Assembly (NCBI GenBank): GCA_034766995.1
Contig: CM068318.1
Coordinates: 3,825,001 to 3,889,000, forward strand
Length of the DNA stretch: 64,000 bases
Direction of reading: 5' to 3'
Source: Acanthacorydalis orientalis
Lineage: Eukaryota > Arthropoda > Insecta > Megaloptera > Corydalidae
The notes under the pieces were generated by a model that was not told where the DNA came from, did not search any database, and worked only from the letters and a program-made list of their open reading frames with translations. Shown here piece after piece: positions 1-11,162 of this stretch (position 1 is its first letter; each line of letters starts with the position of its first letter). A program made the position numbers and the translations under genes.

Positions 1-1646
1 CGAGTCTTCAAATGCGGTTCACTACATATAATTCCGAAGTACCTCTCGCAAATTTAGACCGTATTTCACACCATAATACATTAAATTATCATATTTTATA
101 CCCCGAAAGTGGAAAGGATAGAAATGTAAAGTGTTAAGTATAGAGGCGTATGAATAAATTAAAAATTTGCTTGAATACCACTTTCATCTCAATTATATAT
201 CTATCCGCGTTTGCATAAATATAATAATTTCATTAGATGTATAATCATTAACCGGTACACTGAAACCAATGTTTTAGTGCGCACTGAGCGACGAACGAAT
301 ATATATTTTAATGGTGGTCGTCTCGGGTTCACGATAATGGCGTGTGGGTGTCATATCCACCTTGTTTTTAAATTGAATTTGTTTAGAAAAAAAGTATCTT
401 GTTGTATTTTATGATTGTCAGCACTGCCTGATTCTTCTTTAAAGAGAGCGACTAGCTGATATCCAAACAAAATGATTTGACCAATCAATTAACTTATTTC
501 CACTTTTTCCTATAAAATTCTTTCAATATTCCATCAGTATTCAAATTCTGTTATAAAATCTAACAGAATTATTATTGAAAAACAAAGACATGTGATTGTT
601 AGTCCCCGAAAACCACAAATTTCTTTTTTCCAATACTGTTCGGTAAAGACCATCTTAAAAACACAAAGAATGAACAAAAATCACTCATTAAATGTCTCAG
701 TTGATGTTAAATCTGCATTTAAAAGTTTAGTTTAATTTTATTGTAATAAAAACAGCATCCTTTTGAAAAAACTCGACTTTTTGAAAAAAAATATATAAAG
801 AAAGCACGAAAATGTCTGTCCGTGCTCAATTAAAATTGTTTATTAACAGCCGTTAAAATCATTTCAAAAAAACATACAGTGCACACATCGTCCAACCACA
901 CAGTCTCAATTAATAACAAGGGCTCGCGCGGATTAAACGAGTAAGTCAGTAATTAGAGCCAGAGTCGCGTTATCTCAGTAGATAAAAACATGCCCGTCGT
1001 AATTTTTCTCGACAAACTTTATCATGTTTTTCACAATTAACAAGTTTATGGTGTTAACATCTTCATTAGACCAGCATGTCTACATCCATGCATATCATAT
1101 TTTTAATTATAGAACTTTAACAACATTATATATAATAAACATCAAAGAAACGTTACATTCACTGGAGCACTGCAGCTGGTAGAGTTGGAAAAGAATCCGC
1201 CTTGTTTTTCACTTAAGGTAACGAACCGATATTTTAATTCGAGGGTGTGTATATCTTTTTTCCCCTCCTGTTCGGTACGCGTTACGAAATATTGTCCAAG
1301 TTGCATGAACCATCTTTTTTTCGAATGAATTTTCTTTTACAGACGTTCACTCACTGTGTAAATCATGAAAAAGTTTTAATGAATTGGCGCAGACGGTGAT
1401 TTGTTTTAATAAAAAGCGAAAGCTGCCATACGTTGTGGTGTGTATGAGTGTGCTTTTTTTCGCTCTGTTGTGCTTTGTGCGCACTTGTTTCTTCTTCACC
1501 GAAACACCATGTGTCGATAGTTCAGTTTTATCTAATACCATTAGTTATTGCCATGTTAATGTCAGCCGTTATTTATTTATTATATATGTTTTAGTGTTTT
1601 ATTTTTCAATATACAAGATCTGGTAATGTTTTCATAGAAATATATA
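1..1646. other. left edge, no gene seen
   Basis: AT-rich DNA; frames of 60-80 codons (for example at 1384-1626) have no recognisable domain. No repeat was recognised before the mariner composite. Confidence 0.6.
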
Positions 1647-2271
1647 TTGGGTTGGTGCAAAAATAATTGCGGTTTTTATGTTCAGTTTGTATATAGATTC
1701 AATTTTTTGTTTTATTGTCAGATATTTTTGCAATCATAGGCGTATTCGGTGATTTAATTTAGGCTTCCGCATGAAAGTATTAAAAATAACATGATTTTTA
1801 AAATTTTTGCTTTGTTTTTTAATACTTTCATGTGGAAGTCCAAATTGAATCACTTATTTTTCTACAAGAATTTTTCTACATTCAAATAAAAAATAATTAC
1901 TTATTTTTTAAGTCGTTCCTATTAGGCTGGTGCAAAAATAATTGCGGTTCTTACGTATCGAGTATAAAGATTCATATATCAGTTGAAAATTATATTTATT
2001 AATCAAAATGAAGGCCATTGACCTGCACACATTTCTCCTAACAGGAAACAAATTTGTTTATTCCTACAAGATAGAATTCTGGAGTCCTGAAATTAACGAA
2101 TTGATCGAAAGCGCTTTGAGCTGATGCTCGATCTTTAGGAAATTACTCAAGTGTTTAAAAAAATGGTAATCTAACGGAGACAGGTCCGAAGAATAAGGTG
2201 GGCGAGGTGAGATTCGATGAAAAAATCGACACTAAAATGATAAAAAACGCAATTATTTTGCACCAACCTAA
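1647..2271 (-). mobile_element. mariner composite relic (cecropia/Hsmar1-like), with nested MITE
   Basis: A mariner-type inverted terminal repeat (GGTTGGTGCAAAAATAATTG) lies at 1647, a second at 1922, and the inverted partner ends at 2271 (TTTTGCACCAACCTAA). The inner unit 1922-2271 is an internally deleted element. On the minus strand it retains fragments such as RPPYSSDLSP and the C-terminus ending VNGLHFD, and it lacks the middle of the transposase. A MITE (1748-1853) lies between the two left repeats. Broken and non-functional. Confidence 0.8.
1748..1853. mobile_element. MITE family A, copy 1
   Basis: A 106-bp hairpin element: left arm GGTGATTTAATTTAGGCTTC continues through ATGAAAGTATTAAAA; the right arm is its near-perfect inverse, ending GGAAGTCCAAATTGAATCAC. 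Related copies are at 12355, 34506 and 55105. It has no coding capacity. A Tc1/mariner-type origin is inferred from the TA context of the 55105 copy. Confidence 0.75.
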
Positions 2272-4038
2272 CACATAATGTTTTTGAAACTATCTGCTTT
2301 GAATATTACACCGTTTACATATATTAACGTACTTGGATATTAAATGTAAGTCTGTGAACAAAAAAAAAAGCTGCGAAACGATTTTATTTTCTGCACAAAA
2401 GAAGAAAAAGCCCACGAAACACATCGAACAAAACATTATGTTCAATGTATTTGTATGGTTTTATATTACGGGAAATAAAAACTCTATTCTCGAGCCAATA
2501 TTGCAAAACAGCACTTCAGAAAACAACGAGAGCAAGCTTGAAAAATAGTTACTGCGGAGCTTCGAGTAGTTCATTGAAATCGATTCTTGACTAATACACT
2601 GGTATTTAATAAAACTTGCGATCAGGCGAGAGTCAAGTATGAATTTATAGTTGATGGACTGATCGATCGAACTCAACAATATAGTTTTATACAATGAAGC
2701 CAATTACGAAACGTATCTAATTTCAGAGTAAGAACGTTTTTCTTTTTATTTGTGTGGAGAAGAAAGCTCGTCGTTGTCTGACAACAGACAGATAAGAAAA
2801 TATGTTTGAGGAACGACTTTCGAACTGTGTTTAGTTACTATTTTACTGGGAATGCGAGCGTATCGATGAGCATGGAACAGCGAATCGTCGGTTGGAGGGG
2901 GAAAAAAAGCCGATTTTATCGCACAAGTTCTGTAATAATAAAGGCATTTTACACACAACACACCATTGTCCATAATATTTTATGTATCGTATTTAACGAT
3001 GCCATAACATCTTAGGTCAGTTAGAGCGTCGTAAAAAAACTTATAGTCTCGACAGCAGAAGGCACGACTTGCTTAAGAATAAACTTTTTATACAGGATTT
3101 GAACGTATGGTATTAATTCAATTATCATCCATTTGAATATATTATTCCGGTTCAAATAATACTCATTCCAATGCTGTATATAAATCTGTGTGTTGATGTT
3201 TTGAATATTATTTTTTTCTTGAACTGTTGATATTTACTGATTTTACTGTTATTTTTTTATAAATAAACACTATGTTCGAAATATACACAAAAAAATAGAC
3301 AAATCAGTGAATAATTTTTCTGTCTTCTAAAAAATAACAGTTTTACTTATAAAAAGACGTTTATTAAAAAAGATTTATGTAATTTTTGAAACATAATTAT
3401 CATCTGAATGTTTCCATTATCTCACAAAACAAACAAATGTTCAATTAATGATTATTGATTAAAATTTATTGTTGTTTGTGAGGATTTCGATTCCGGTTTC
3501 ATATTATTCTCCGGGCACTGAAATACAGAAAAATATTTTTTTGTGTGCTGATTAAACGTGTGATTTTTTTTAAAAACATTTAATATACAGTTTAAAACAT
3601 GCTCGTTGAACTAGTGAACTGAATAAAGTTTCTTATCAGCCTGAACCACCTTTTAGATTTTGAATTTACTTAAAAAAATATTAAAATAAAAAATGGACAC
3701 TCTCTTAACTTTTCACGAATAAATCATCATCCACACCAACGAAAATTTGTCTTATCAACATTAAATTAAAGGTTTCTTTCTGGAAATTAGTATTTAAATA
3801 AACCAACCAGTAAATTTCTAATCCTGTCGTTCTAACCAATGAAAAATTAAAAATGAAAACACAGCCCACATAAGAAATAATCAACGATTTATTTCACTTG
3901 TAAATAAAATACCACTTTATATTTAAAAAAAAGTGTACATTGTAATATATTTATGAATATGTGAAAAAAATGAATATTTAAATTATGTTGTGTTGAAGGT
4001 ATGTTTATATATGATTTATTTTGACATGGTCTGAATTA

Positions 4039-4078
<40 letters not shown>

Positions 4079-4640
4079 AAATTAAGATCACGCAACTTGT
4101 ATAATTTTCCATTCATTTTTATTAAAATAAAGTACATTGACACACAGAAGCATAAATAAAAACGTATTCCTTTTTTTAATTCAAACATTTGACTTCAATA
4201 CACCTGTGCTATTTGTGAAAGTTTATAAATATTAATTTCGTTCCGATGGAAAATATTTTAAGAGTTTCAATATAGGACAAGGAGAGATTATTTTTATTAC
4301 TAACTTCGAGTCAATTAAATGAAAATGAAAATGTCAAAGATGTTATTGCACTTATTTTAGTACATTTCGAAAATTATCTCTTATTAAATATTTATAAACA
4401 TGTTTTCTCTAAAGTTAATGTAATCAATTGTCAATAGTATCTCTGATTAAATGTTTAATGTAGGAGATTTCTCGAAAGCGATGAGATTTTTTTAAAATTG
4501 AACATGGAATTAAACAAACAACGATTAGATGAATGCTTTAATAGTTCAATTGAAATTAGCACGGAAATGCTTTCAGATATTGACATAGCCCGACAGTTTT
4601 TTTTTAAAATGAGATTAATTAAACGTTTAATACAAGGTCT
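2272..4640. other. no gene seen
   Basis: AT-rich, one short (TA)n at 4042-4076. Short overlapping frames on both strands at 2333-3015 have no recognisable content. Confidence 0.6.
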
Positions 4641-4641
4641 G

Positions 4642-4776
4642 TTTTTAGAAAATCTAAAATTTGGATTAACAAAATCGTTTTTATAAACCCTTTCGCTCTT
4701 TATGCCGATTAGATAACATTTTGAGCACTTTAAGACAAAGTAGCTCAGTTTTTATTTTTTCCTATTTTGAGAACAC
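4642..4776 (+). repeat. dispersed repeat G, copy 1
   Basis: TTGGATTAACAAAATCGTTT, TTATAAACCCTTTCGCTCTT, ATAACATTTTGAGCACTTTA and ACAAAGTAGCTC are shared with 7893-8030. It ends where the tetranucleotide array starts. Confidence 0.65.
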
Positions 4777-4780
4777 TTAG

Positions 4781-5431
4781 GTAGATAAATAAATAGATAT
4801 AGATAAATATAGATAGATATATAAATAAGTAAATAGATAAAGATAAATAGATAGATAAATAAATAGATATACATTAATATAGATAGATAGATAAATAAAT
4901 AAATAGATATAGATAAATATAAATAGATAGAAAGATAAATAAATAGATATAAATAAATATAAATAGATAAGTAAATAGATAAAGATAAATATAGATACAT
5001 ATATAGATAAGTAAATATATAAAGATAAATAGATAGATAGATAAATAAATAGATATACATTATAATAGATAGATAGATAAATAGATATAGATAAATATAA
5101 ATAGGTAGATAGAAAGATAAATAAATAGACATAGATAGATATAGATAGATAAGTAAATAGATAAAGATAAATATAGATAAATAGTTGTAGATAAATATAG
5201 ATAGATAGATAAATAAGTAGATATAGATAAATGTAGATAGATAGATAAATATAGATAGATAGATAGATAAATAAATATATATAGATAAATATAAATAGAT
5301 AGATAAATAGATATAGATAAATATAAATAGATAGATAGAATGATAGATAGATAGATAAATATAGACAAATGTAAATAGATAGGTAGATAGATAAATAAAT
5401 AGATATAAATAAATATAGATAGATAGGTAGA
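4781..5431. repeat. 650-bp GATA/AAAT tetranucleotide array
   Basis: Continuous mixture of TAGA and TAAA tetramers (AGATAGATAAATAAATAGAT and variants), with higher-order blocks such as ATATAGATAAATATA recurring. Long SIYLYLFIYL-type frames on the minus strand are translations of the repeat, not genes. Confidence 0.95.
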
Positions 5432-5589
5432 TTAAAATAAAAACGTCATATAAATTGTCTTCAAATTATTTTATCTAACCATTCCAGAGAAAAAAAAGTG
5501 TAATCCACCACCAATTAAAACAACAATACAATTATTTACGAGTTTACAATTCATTTCAATATGAGTTATGGAACAACTTTTTACATAGA

Positions 5590-5594
<5 letters not shown>

Positions 5595-5669
<75 letters not shown>
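5595..5669. repeat. (TA)n microsatellite, ~75 bp
   Basis: Uninterrupted AT dinucleotide run; one of the longest here. Confidence 0.97.
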
Positions 5670-5670
<1 letters not shown>

Positions 5671-5953
5671 CTGTGCAGACAATAGAAACTAGCAAAAGCT
5701 TCGTACGAGCCAATAACACACAATTTACAGTACATTTGTTGTAAGGAATGGAGTAAATATTTCATGGTATAACCACATTTGTAAACTTCACTCGGAACGT
5801 GCAATGAATCATAGAAACGAGTGTGTTTCGTATATTTTATTATTAAATGTTTTAGACTATATAACGTTCACATTTGTAAAGGAAATTGCGATACATATTT
5901 AAAGTTTAACATTATTTGTTATCTGTTAACATAAACATGCCTGTCTATTATAC

Positions 5954-5994
<41 letters not shown>

Positions 5995-6602
5995 AAAAAA
6001 AAAGCGAAACACTCAATCAAAATAAAAAAAAAATAGAAAATTTCTACTTCAGTTGTAACATAGAGATGTTGATATATCAACTGAGTAGCACAGAAATAAA
6101 TATTGTGCCAATAATATTGTCATAATGATAAATATTGTTCAATCATATAAATAGATATTTTAAAGTTTATATTCGAATATTTTTAACTAGGCAGTTTAAT
6201 TGAGACGACAGATGAATTTACACACAAGCTACAACATCTGTATCTGAGAATCTTCACATTACAAGAAAACTGCATTTCAATAAATGAAAAATATATCGAT
6301 TTATAAATAATAAAATTCGGTGCAGAGAACAACGAAAGTATCGTTGTTATTTTTGATTATCTCCTCGTCCACGTTCTGAATTTCGTTTCTAATTACAGCT
6401 TGAATTAAAATTTATTTGTATCAATTATTTTTTACTGTTAGTAAAATGTATGTATCTAATGCATGCATTTGTACAAATCTAATTTACTTGTTAAAAAAGA
6501 ATGATGACTTGTGGGTACCAGTAATAATAATAATTGTTTAATATACTTACCATATTCAAGACAAGATAGTAAAAATTATATTTGCATGTGTGTGTGTTTA
6601 TG

Positions 6603-6652
<50 letters not shown>

Positions 6653-7313
6653 TAGAGTATCGAGTTGCTCGTACGAGCGAGCGCTGAAACAATGTCATAA
6701 AGTTTTAAAAACAAATACAAATTGCGGTCTCCATAAAAATTGCCGTTCGCCACGTACAAATATTCACAATGTATTCAAAATTGCATTTCACACATTCGAT
6801 ATTTGAATATTTATGGCGGACATTTTCATTCGAGTACATTTACATTTATTTTCATTTTTGCACAGAATATGGTGTCGCGCAGACATGTCTGATATAGATA
6901 TAGTGGTGATGTCGCAACGAAATCGAACATTTTGTGTCACGAATGTGCAGTGTACTGTAGAATATAGATAGCATTATGTGGTATGAATCTCTCCCTTGTC
7001 GAGTATTAGCTTCCGCAAGATAAATTTCTGATACGTATTTATTGGCTGGTAAGTATAAGCGTTATTTGTGGCCGCGTCGGTTTTATTTCCAAGGAAATTG
7101 AAAGAAGGTGCTCCTCACCTACATTCGCAGACCATATTGATATTCTTTAACATGATTGTCGAGATATATGACTCGATGTTATTACGCGCGTATACGCTCG
7201 TTTATTTATTGACTGAATGCGACATCGGTGGGAAATTCTCGCGCACAATTACACATGTCTTTCATACGAACGCTGTGCTCCTTTCTCTTTCTCGTTCACA
7301 GACACACACGCAT

Positions 7314-7320
<7 letters not shown>
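5670..7320. other. no gene seen
   Basis: AT-rich with (TA)n arrays at 5955-5982 and 6605-6648. The 6650-7300 part is somewhat richer in CpG, without a recognisable exon or promoter. Confidence 0.55.
6605..6648. repeat. (TA)n microsatellite, ~44 bp
   Basis: Perfect run preceded by TGTGTGTGTTTATG. Confidence 0.95.

Positions 7321-7321
<1 letters not shown>

Positions 7322-7370
<49 letters not shown>
7322..7370. repeat. (TA)n microsatellite, ~49 bp
   Basis: Perfect run preceded by ACACACACGCATATACATA. Confidence 0.95.
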
Positions 7371-7372
<2 letters not shown>

Positions 7373-7724
7373 ATTTAAACCTTAATAAAGAGTTTGAACA
7401 ATGCTATTAAATCATAATAATAATTCTTTTCCTGTAAGTAAACTCGCATCATCGAATGAATTCTCAGTCAAAAACAAAATATTTCTGGTCCAAAATATTT
7501 AATCATTGATCATTGTAATTGTTGCTCATACGCGTTTTAATGACGATTTTACTATTTTCAGAGCGCTAAGGCACAGAGAAATCTGAATTTCGATTTTTAT
7601 ATAGTCGGTTTTACAAAAAAAAAATATTAGTTTTTATAAAGATAACAATTTTTCAGCTATCATCACAGTCATTTAATGATTCATCACCGGATAAATGGTT
7701 TTTTGAACGGTAGCCAATCATTAT

Positions 7725-8150
7725 CTTTTCTTCTTTTTCTTCTTCGATGGTGCTTCAGCTCAATTCGAGCCATGGCCTCCTCAATTTTCTGCCTCTAGAC
7801 ATCCCTCTGCCTGGCAATCCTTCTCCAGATCCTTACTCCCAACAATTCCACTGCAGTGGTCGTTTTCTATTAAATCCACCCAGTTATAGGTATTTTTTTT
7901 TAAGAAATCTGCAATGTGGATTAATAAAATCGTTTTTATAATCCCTTTCACTCTTTACGGTGATTAATTAACATTTTGAGCCCTTTGAGATAAAGTAGCT
8001 CCGATTCTATTTTATTCTTATTTTGAAAACTTCTTCTTTTTCTTTTTCAATGGTGCTACTGCCCAAATCGAGCGTTAGCCTTCTCAGTTTTCTGCCTCCA
8101 GACATCCATCTGCCTGGATGTCCTTCTCCAGTTCCTTACTTCCAAAAATA
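7725..8150 (+). repeat. repeat H, two copies separated by repeat G
   Basis: TTTTCTGCCTCTAGACATCC, CTCTGCCTGGCAATCCTTCT, CCAGATCCTTACT (about 7738-7841) recurs at about 8036-8140 as TTTTCTGCCTCCAGACATCC, ATCTGCCTGGATGTCCTTCT, CCAGTTCCTTACT. GC-richer than neighbours, so probably transposon-derived; family not recognised. Confidence 0.55.
7893..8030 (+). repeat. dispersed repeat G, copy 2
   Basis: GTGGATTAATAAAATCGTTT, ATAATCCCTTTCACTCTTTA, TTAACATTTTGAGCCCTTTG and ATAAAGTAGCTC match copy 1. It separates the two halves of the duplicated repeat H. Confidence 0.65.
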
Positions 8151-8154
8151 AATC

Positions 8155-8335
8155 CATCTAGTGTCCGAGGCTCATTTTGAGGTTTCGTAACATTTGTTGT
8201 TTAACAAGGTGGGGTTATTAACTCCACGTCCGACTCCCTTTTCGGATGACCATTCTCCCGCTTTCGCTAGCCCTGACCCCTCTCGCCATCGGAGTTACCC
8301 GATCTTGAATGAGCTTACTCAGGTTACTAGGGTTA
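8155..8335 (-). repeat. GC-rich inserted stretch, probably transposon-derived
   Basis: GGTGGGGTTATTAACTCCAC, CGACTCCCTTTTCGGATGAC, GCCCTGACCCCTCTCGCC and CTTGAATGAGCTTACTCAGG form a block whose composition is unlike its surroundings. No frame is convincingly coding. It joins directly to repeat H and may be part of the same element. Confidence 0.4.
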
Positions 8336-8544
8336 AAACATATCAATAATTGAAAGTAATTGAAATATTTTATTTCTTATAAAGAACATTAAATATTTTA
8401 GAACAGAGACATGGAAGATATATTTATTCCAAACTATTAAAATACATGTGATTAACGTACATGACTTTAGAAATATTTCTGACAAATCTTCATCTATAAT
8501 TTGAAAACAACTTTTATACGAAACGAATAAAAATACAAATAAAT

Positions 8545-8547
<3 letters not shown>

Positions 8548-8599
<52 letters not shown>
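8548..8599. repeat. (TA)n microsatellite, ~52 bp
   Basis: Perfect run about 270 bp downstream of the SDR stop codon. Confidence 0.95.
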
Positions 8600-8603
<4 letters not shown>

Positions 8604-8868
8604 GTACATTAAAATTTCATGCAAGTCAGCTGATAATATAGGCAATATAATAGAGCTTTGAACATAAACCATAACCACTACACTCGGTATATTTTTTATA
8701 TAAAATTTAACGAGGTCACATGTTCTACACAGATGTTATGTACATACATGTATATTATAAATGTACATATATATACATTGCTTAATTCTCTTTGAAGTCA
8801 CTTAGCTATATTTCAAGCTAAAAACGTGTTATAAATCGATACGTGTTTCATTTTTTCAGTATTCAAAT

Positions 8869-8907
8869 CTACGGTTCATCTAATGAACGAACCGTTAACT
8901 CGGATAC
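8869..8907 (-). CDS. SDR exon 5, short terminal exon (residues 241-252 and stop)
   Basis: A 261-bp intron ends TTTCTTTCAG, and the exon then reads [12 protein letters not shown] and TAG. This matches the usual end of this subfamily (V-x-ELT-x-R-x-x-x-EP). Only 13 codons including the stop, it is too small for ORF finding. No AATAAA lies close downstream; a TATAAA is present near 8696 and an AATAAA near 8368 on the minus strand, so the 3' end is uncertain. Confidence 0.88.
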   Translation of the reverse strand, partial: VSELTVRSLDEP

Positions 8908-11106
8908 CTGAAAGAAAAATTAATATGTTATCAAACACTGTATACACGTTTATATATATATATATATAAATTATGAAAATATTTAATCGTGTATGATTGA
9001 TTAGGCTTCGATTTTTTTAAATTTTCTGAAAGAAAAGTATGTGATGATTTATAACTTCTCATCCATACATAATTTATTAATTAAAAAGTAACTTTGTAAC
9101 CGTTTAATGATCTCAATTTTCTCCATAAATGCAACCTTATCAACGTTCATGTTATACAAAATACATACCAATACATTTTTCGGCGTACCCAAGATATACA
9201 AGGCAGCATTCGCTATATCGATGGGTTTTAATGCCTTCAATTGTTTCATAAGAGTATCTAAATTTTCCATATCGTTAGCTTTACCTATTTCAGTTTCCAC
9301 TAAACCTGGACTGAGACTCTGAAAATAAGATTAAAATTTCGAAACAGTTACACACTTTCCTTTAAAACAATAAGTGATTTTTTTCAAATAATAATTGTAT
9401 AGAGAAACTACCAATTCGATTTATATTTTATAGATTTTCTTCATAAGATTCTCAATACATTGTATATATTTAAAACGGCATTCGTTGTTTCATTGAAAGT
9501 TCGGATAGTTTCATACATAAATTTCCCATTCGTTCGTTTTATTTTTCTCAAAACTTAATTTTATCGTTTCATTTAAATAAGAACAGACTGAACTTGACTG
9601 GAAACACGTTTAGATTTAAATGAAATAAATCAAGATTTGAACAACAGACAATTTCTTTATTCTAACAGATAGTGGGGAAAAAGTTACATGAGAACTATTT
9701 GTAAAGTTTTACATGTATGTCTAAATAGATTTCTTAAAAGTTACAAAGTGAATCTCTTCTGATTGGATTCTGTGATTCAGTTGTAACAGAAATCTATTTT
9801 GAAGATGTTTTGTTCAATTTGAGATTTTTATTTGTGTAAATCATAAACGATGATCCAATCAATACTTGTATCTTGATTTTGTTAACTGTTTCAGAATGGT
9901 CTTAAAAAATTAGATATGTTTTTGTTATCAAGAAAACAAAATTATAATATTTGGAATTATTATTAAACACACTCTCATAAATGAATTTTTATTTTCCTTA
10001 GATAAATAAAATATGATTAAAATATTTAGTTATTATATAAATTTTTTTGTACTAAAAGCCTTGAGTGTTATAAGAATCGTCATTGAAATACATATAAGTT
10101 ATTATCAAAGTGAATAACAGTTAATTTTTAACTAATCTGAACAGAAATTAGTTTAAAATATGAAGAATTGAAATTCTATTATGAAAATCAAAAAATCTCT
10201 TGTCACTAGGTCTCATCGCGATTGAATTGATTTTATGATCCGAAAAAAAATACCATGAATTTTAAATATCTGTCGACGTTAAAACATATTTCTCAAACAC
10301 TATACAGTTATCTTCAATTCCTTTTTCAAAGATAAAACATTCAAAATCGTTAAATTCGTTTCCTTCTCCGTTTCTTATTCGTTCAGTTTTAATTAAGACT
10401 CAATTTTAATTATTTATGCCTCATCGTACTGAGTTAATTTCTCTCTGTCATACATTAAAGAGTGATTTATTGTTAGCACACCCAAGTACTAATTTGCATG
10501 AACCATCAAACTACCCAAAGACAATCACAGGCAACTCTCTCGTTTTCTTTGTTTTTGGAGACATTAAAGCTCTCGGAATAAGCACCACTGCATGCTTTAT
10601 TGACTTAACAACTAAATTCTTGATATCTCATATCAATAATCATGTGGTTATCTTTGTCACGCATTAAAAAGTGACTGGTTGACGACTCACTCTGGTATCA
10701 ATTATTAGAAAACATCAGAATACCCATAGTCATAACCCCAACTACTTGATAATTTTTTTTCAGTGTCATATAGCTGTAAAAATAAACGCCATTGTTGTAA
10801 GATTCATTGTTTATAATTGAATTCTTGATATTTCGTTACAATAAACATAAATTATGACTCGATTTTAATAGTTGATGCCTCAAACATTTCTGTAATTCGT
10901 ACTTTGTTAATTTCTCTTAATTGGATATAAAAAAGTGATTTTTTTTGTTGGTTCACTCAAGTGCCATTTCTCAAAAAAAAACATCAGACTATCCCATACT
11001 CATTGTTATTATATCACAGTCCTGTATTTTTTCTTTTTAGTCTTGTGGTTAAACTTAATTAAAAAAAAAATATTATCTTATCTACAAAGAGACATATGCA
11101 TACATG

Positions 11107-11162
<56 letters not shown>

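Noticed and set aside
4752..5368. Two long minus-strand frames rich in S, I, Y and L
   Set aside because: They are translations of the GATA/AAAT tetranucleotide array.
7068..7385. 105-codon plus-strand frame
   Set aside because: Ends in a poly-YI tail from a (TA)n run; the rest has no recognised motif. Many other frames of 60-120 codons with YIYIYI are the same artefact.
9107..9322. 71-codon plus-strand frame
   Set aside because: Antisense shadow of SDR exon 4.
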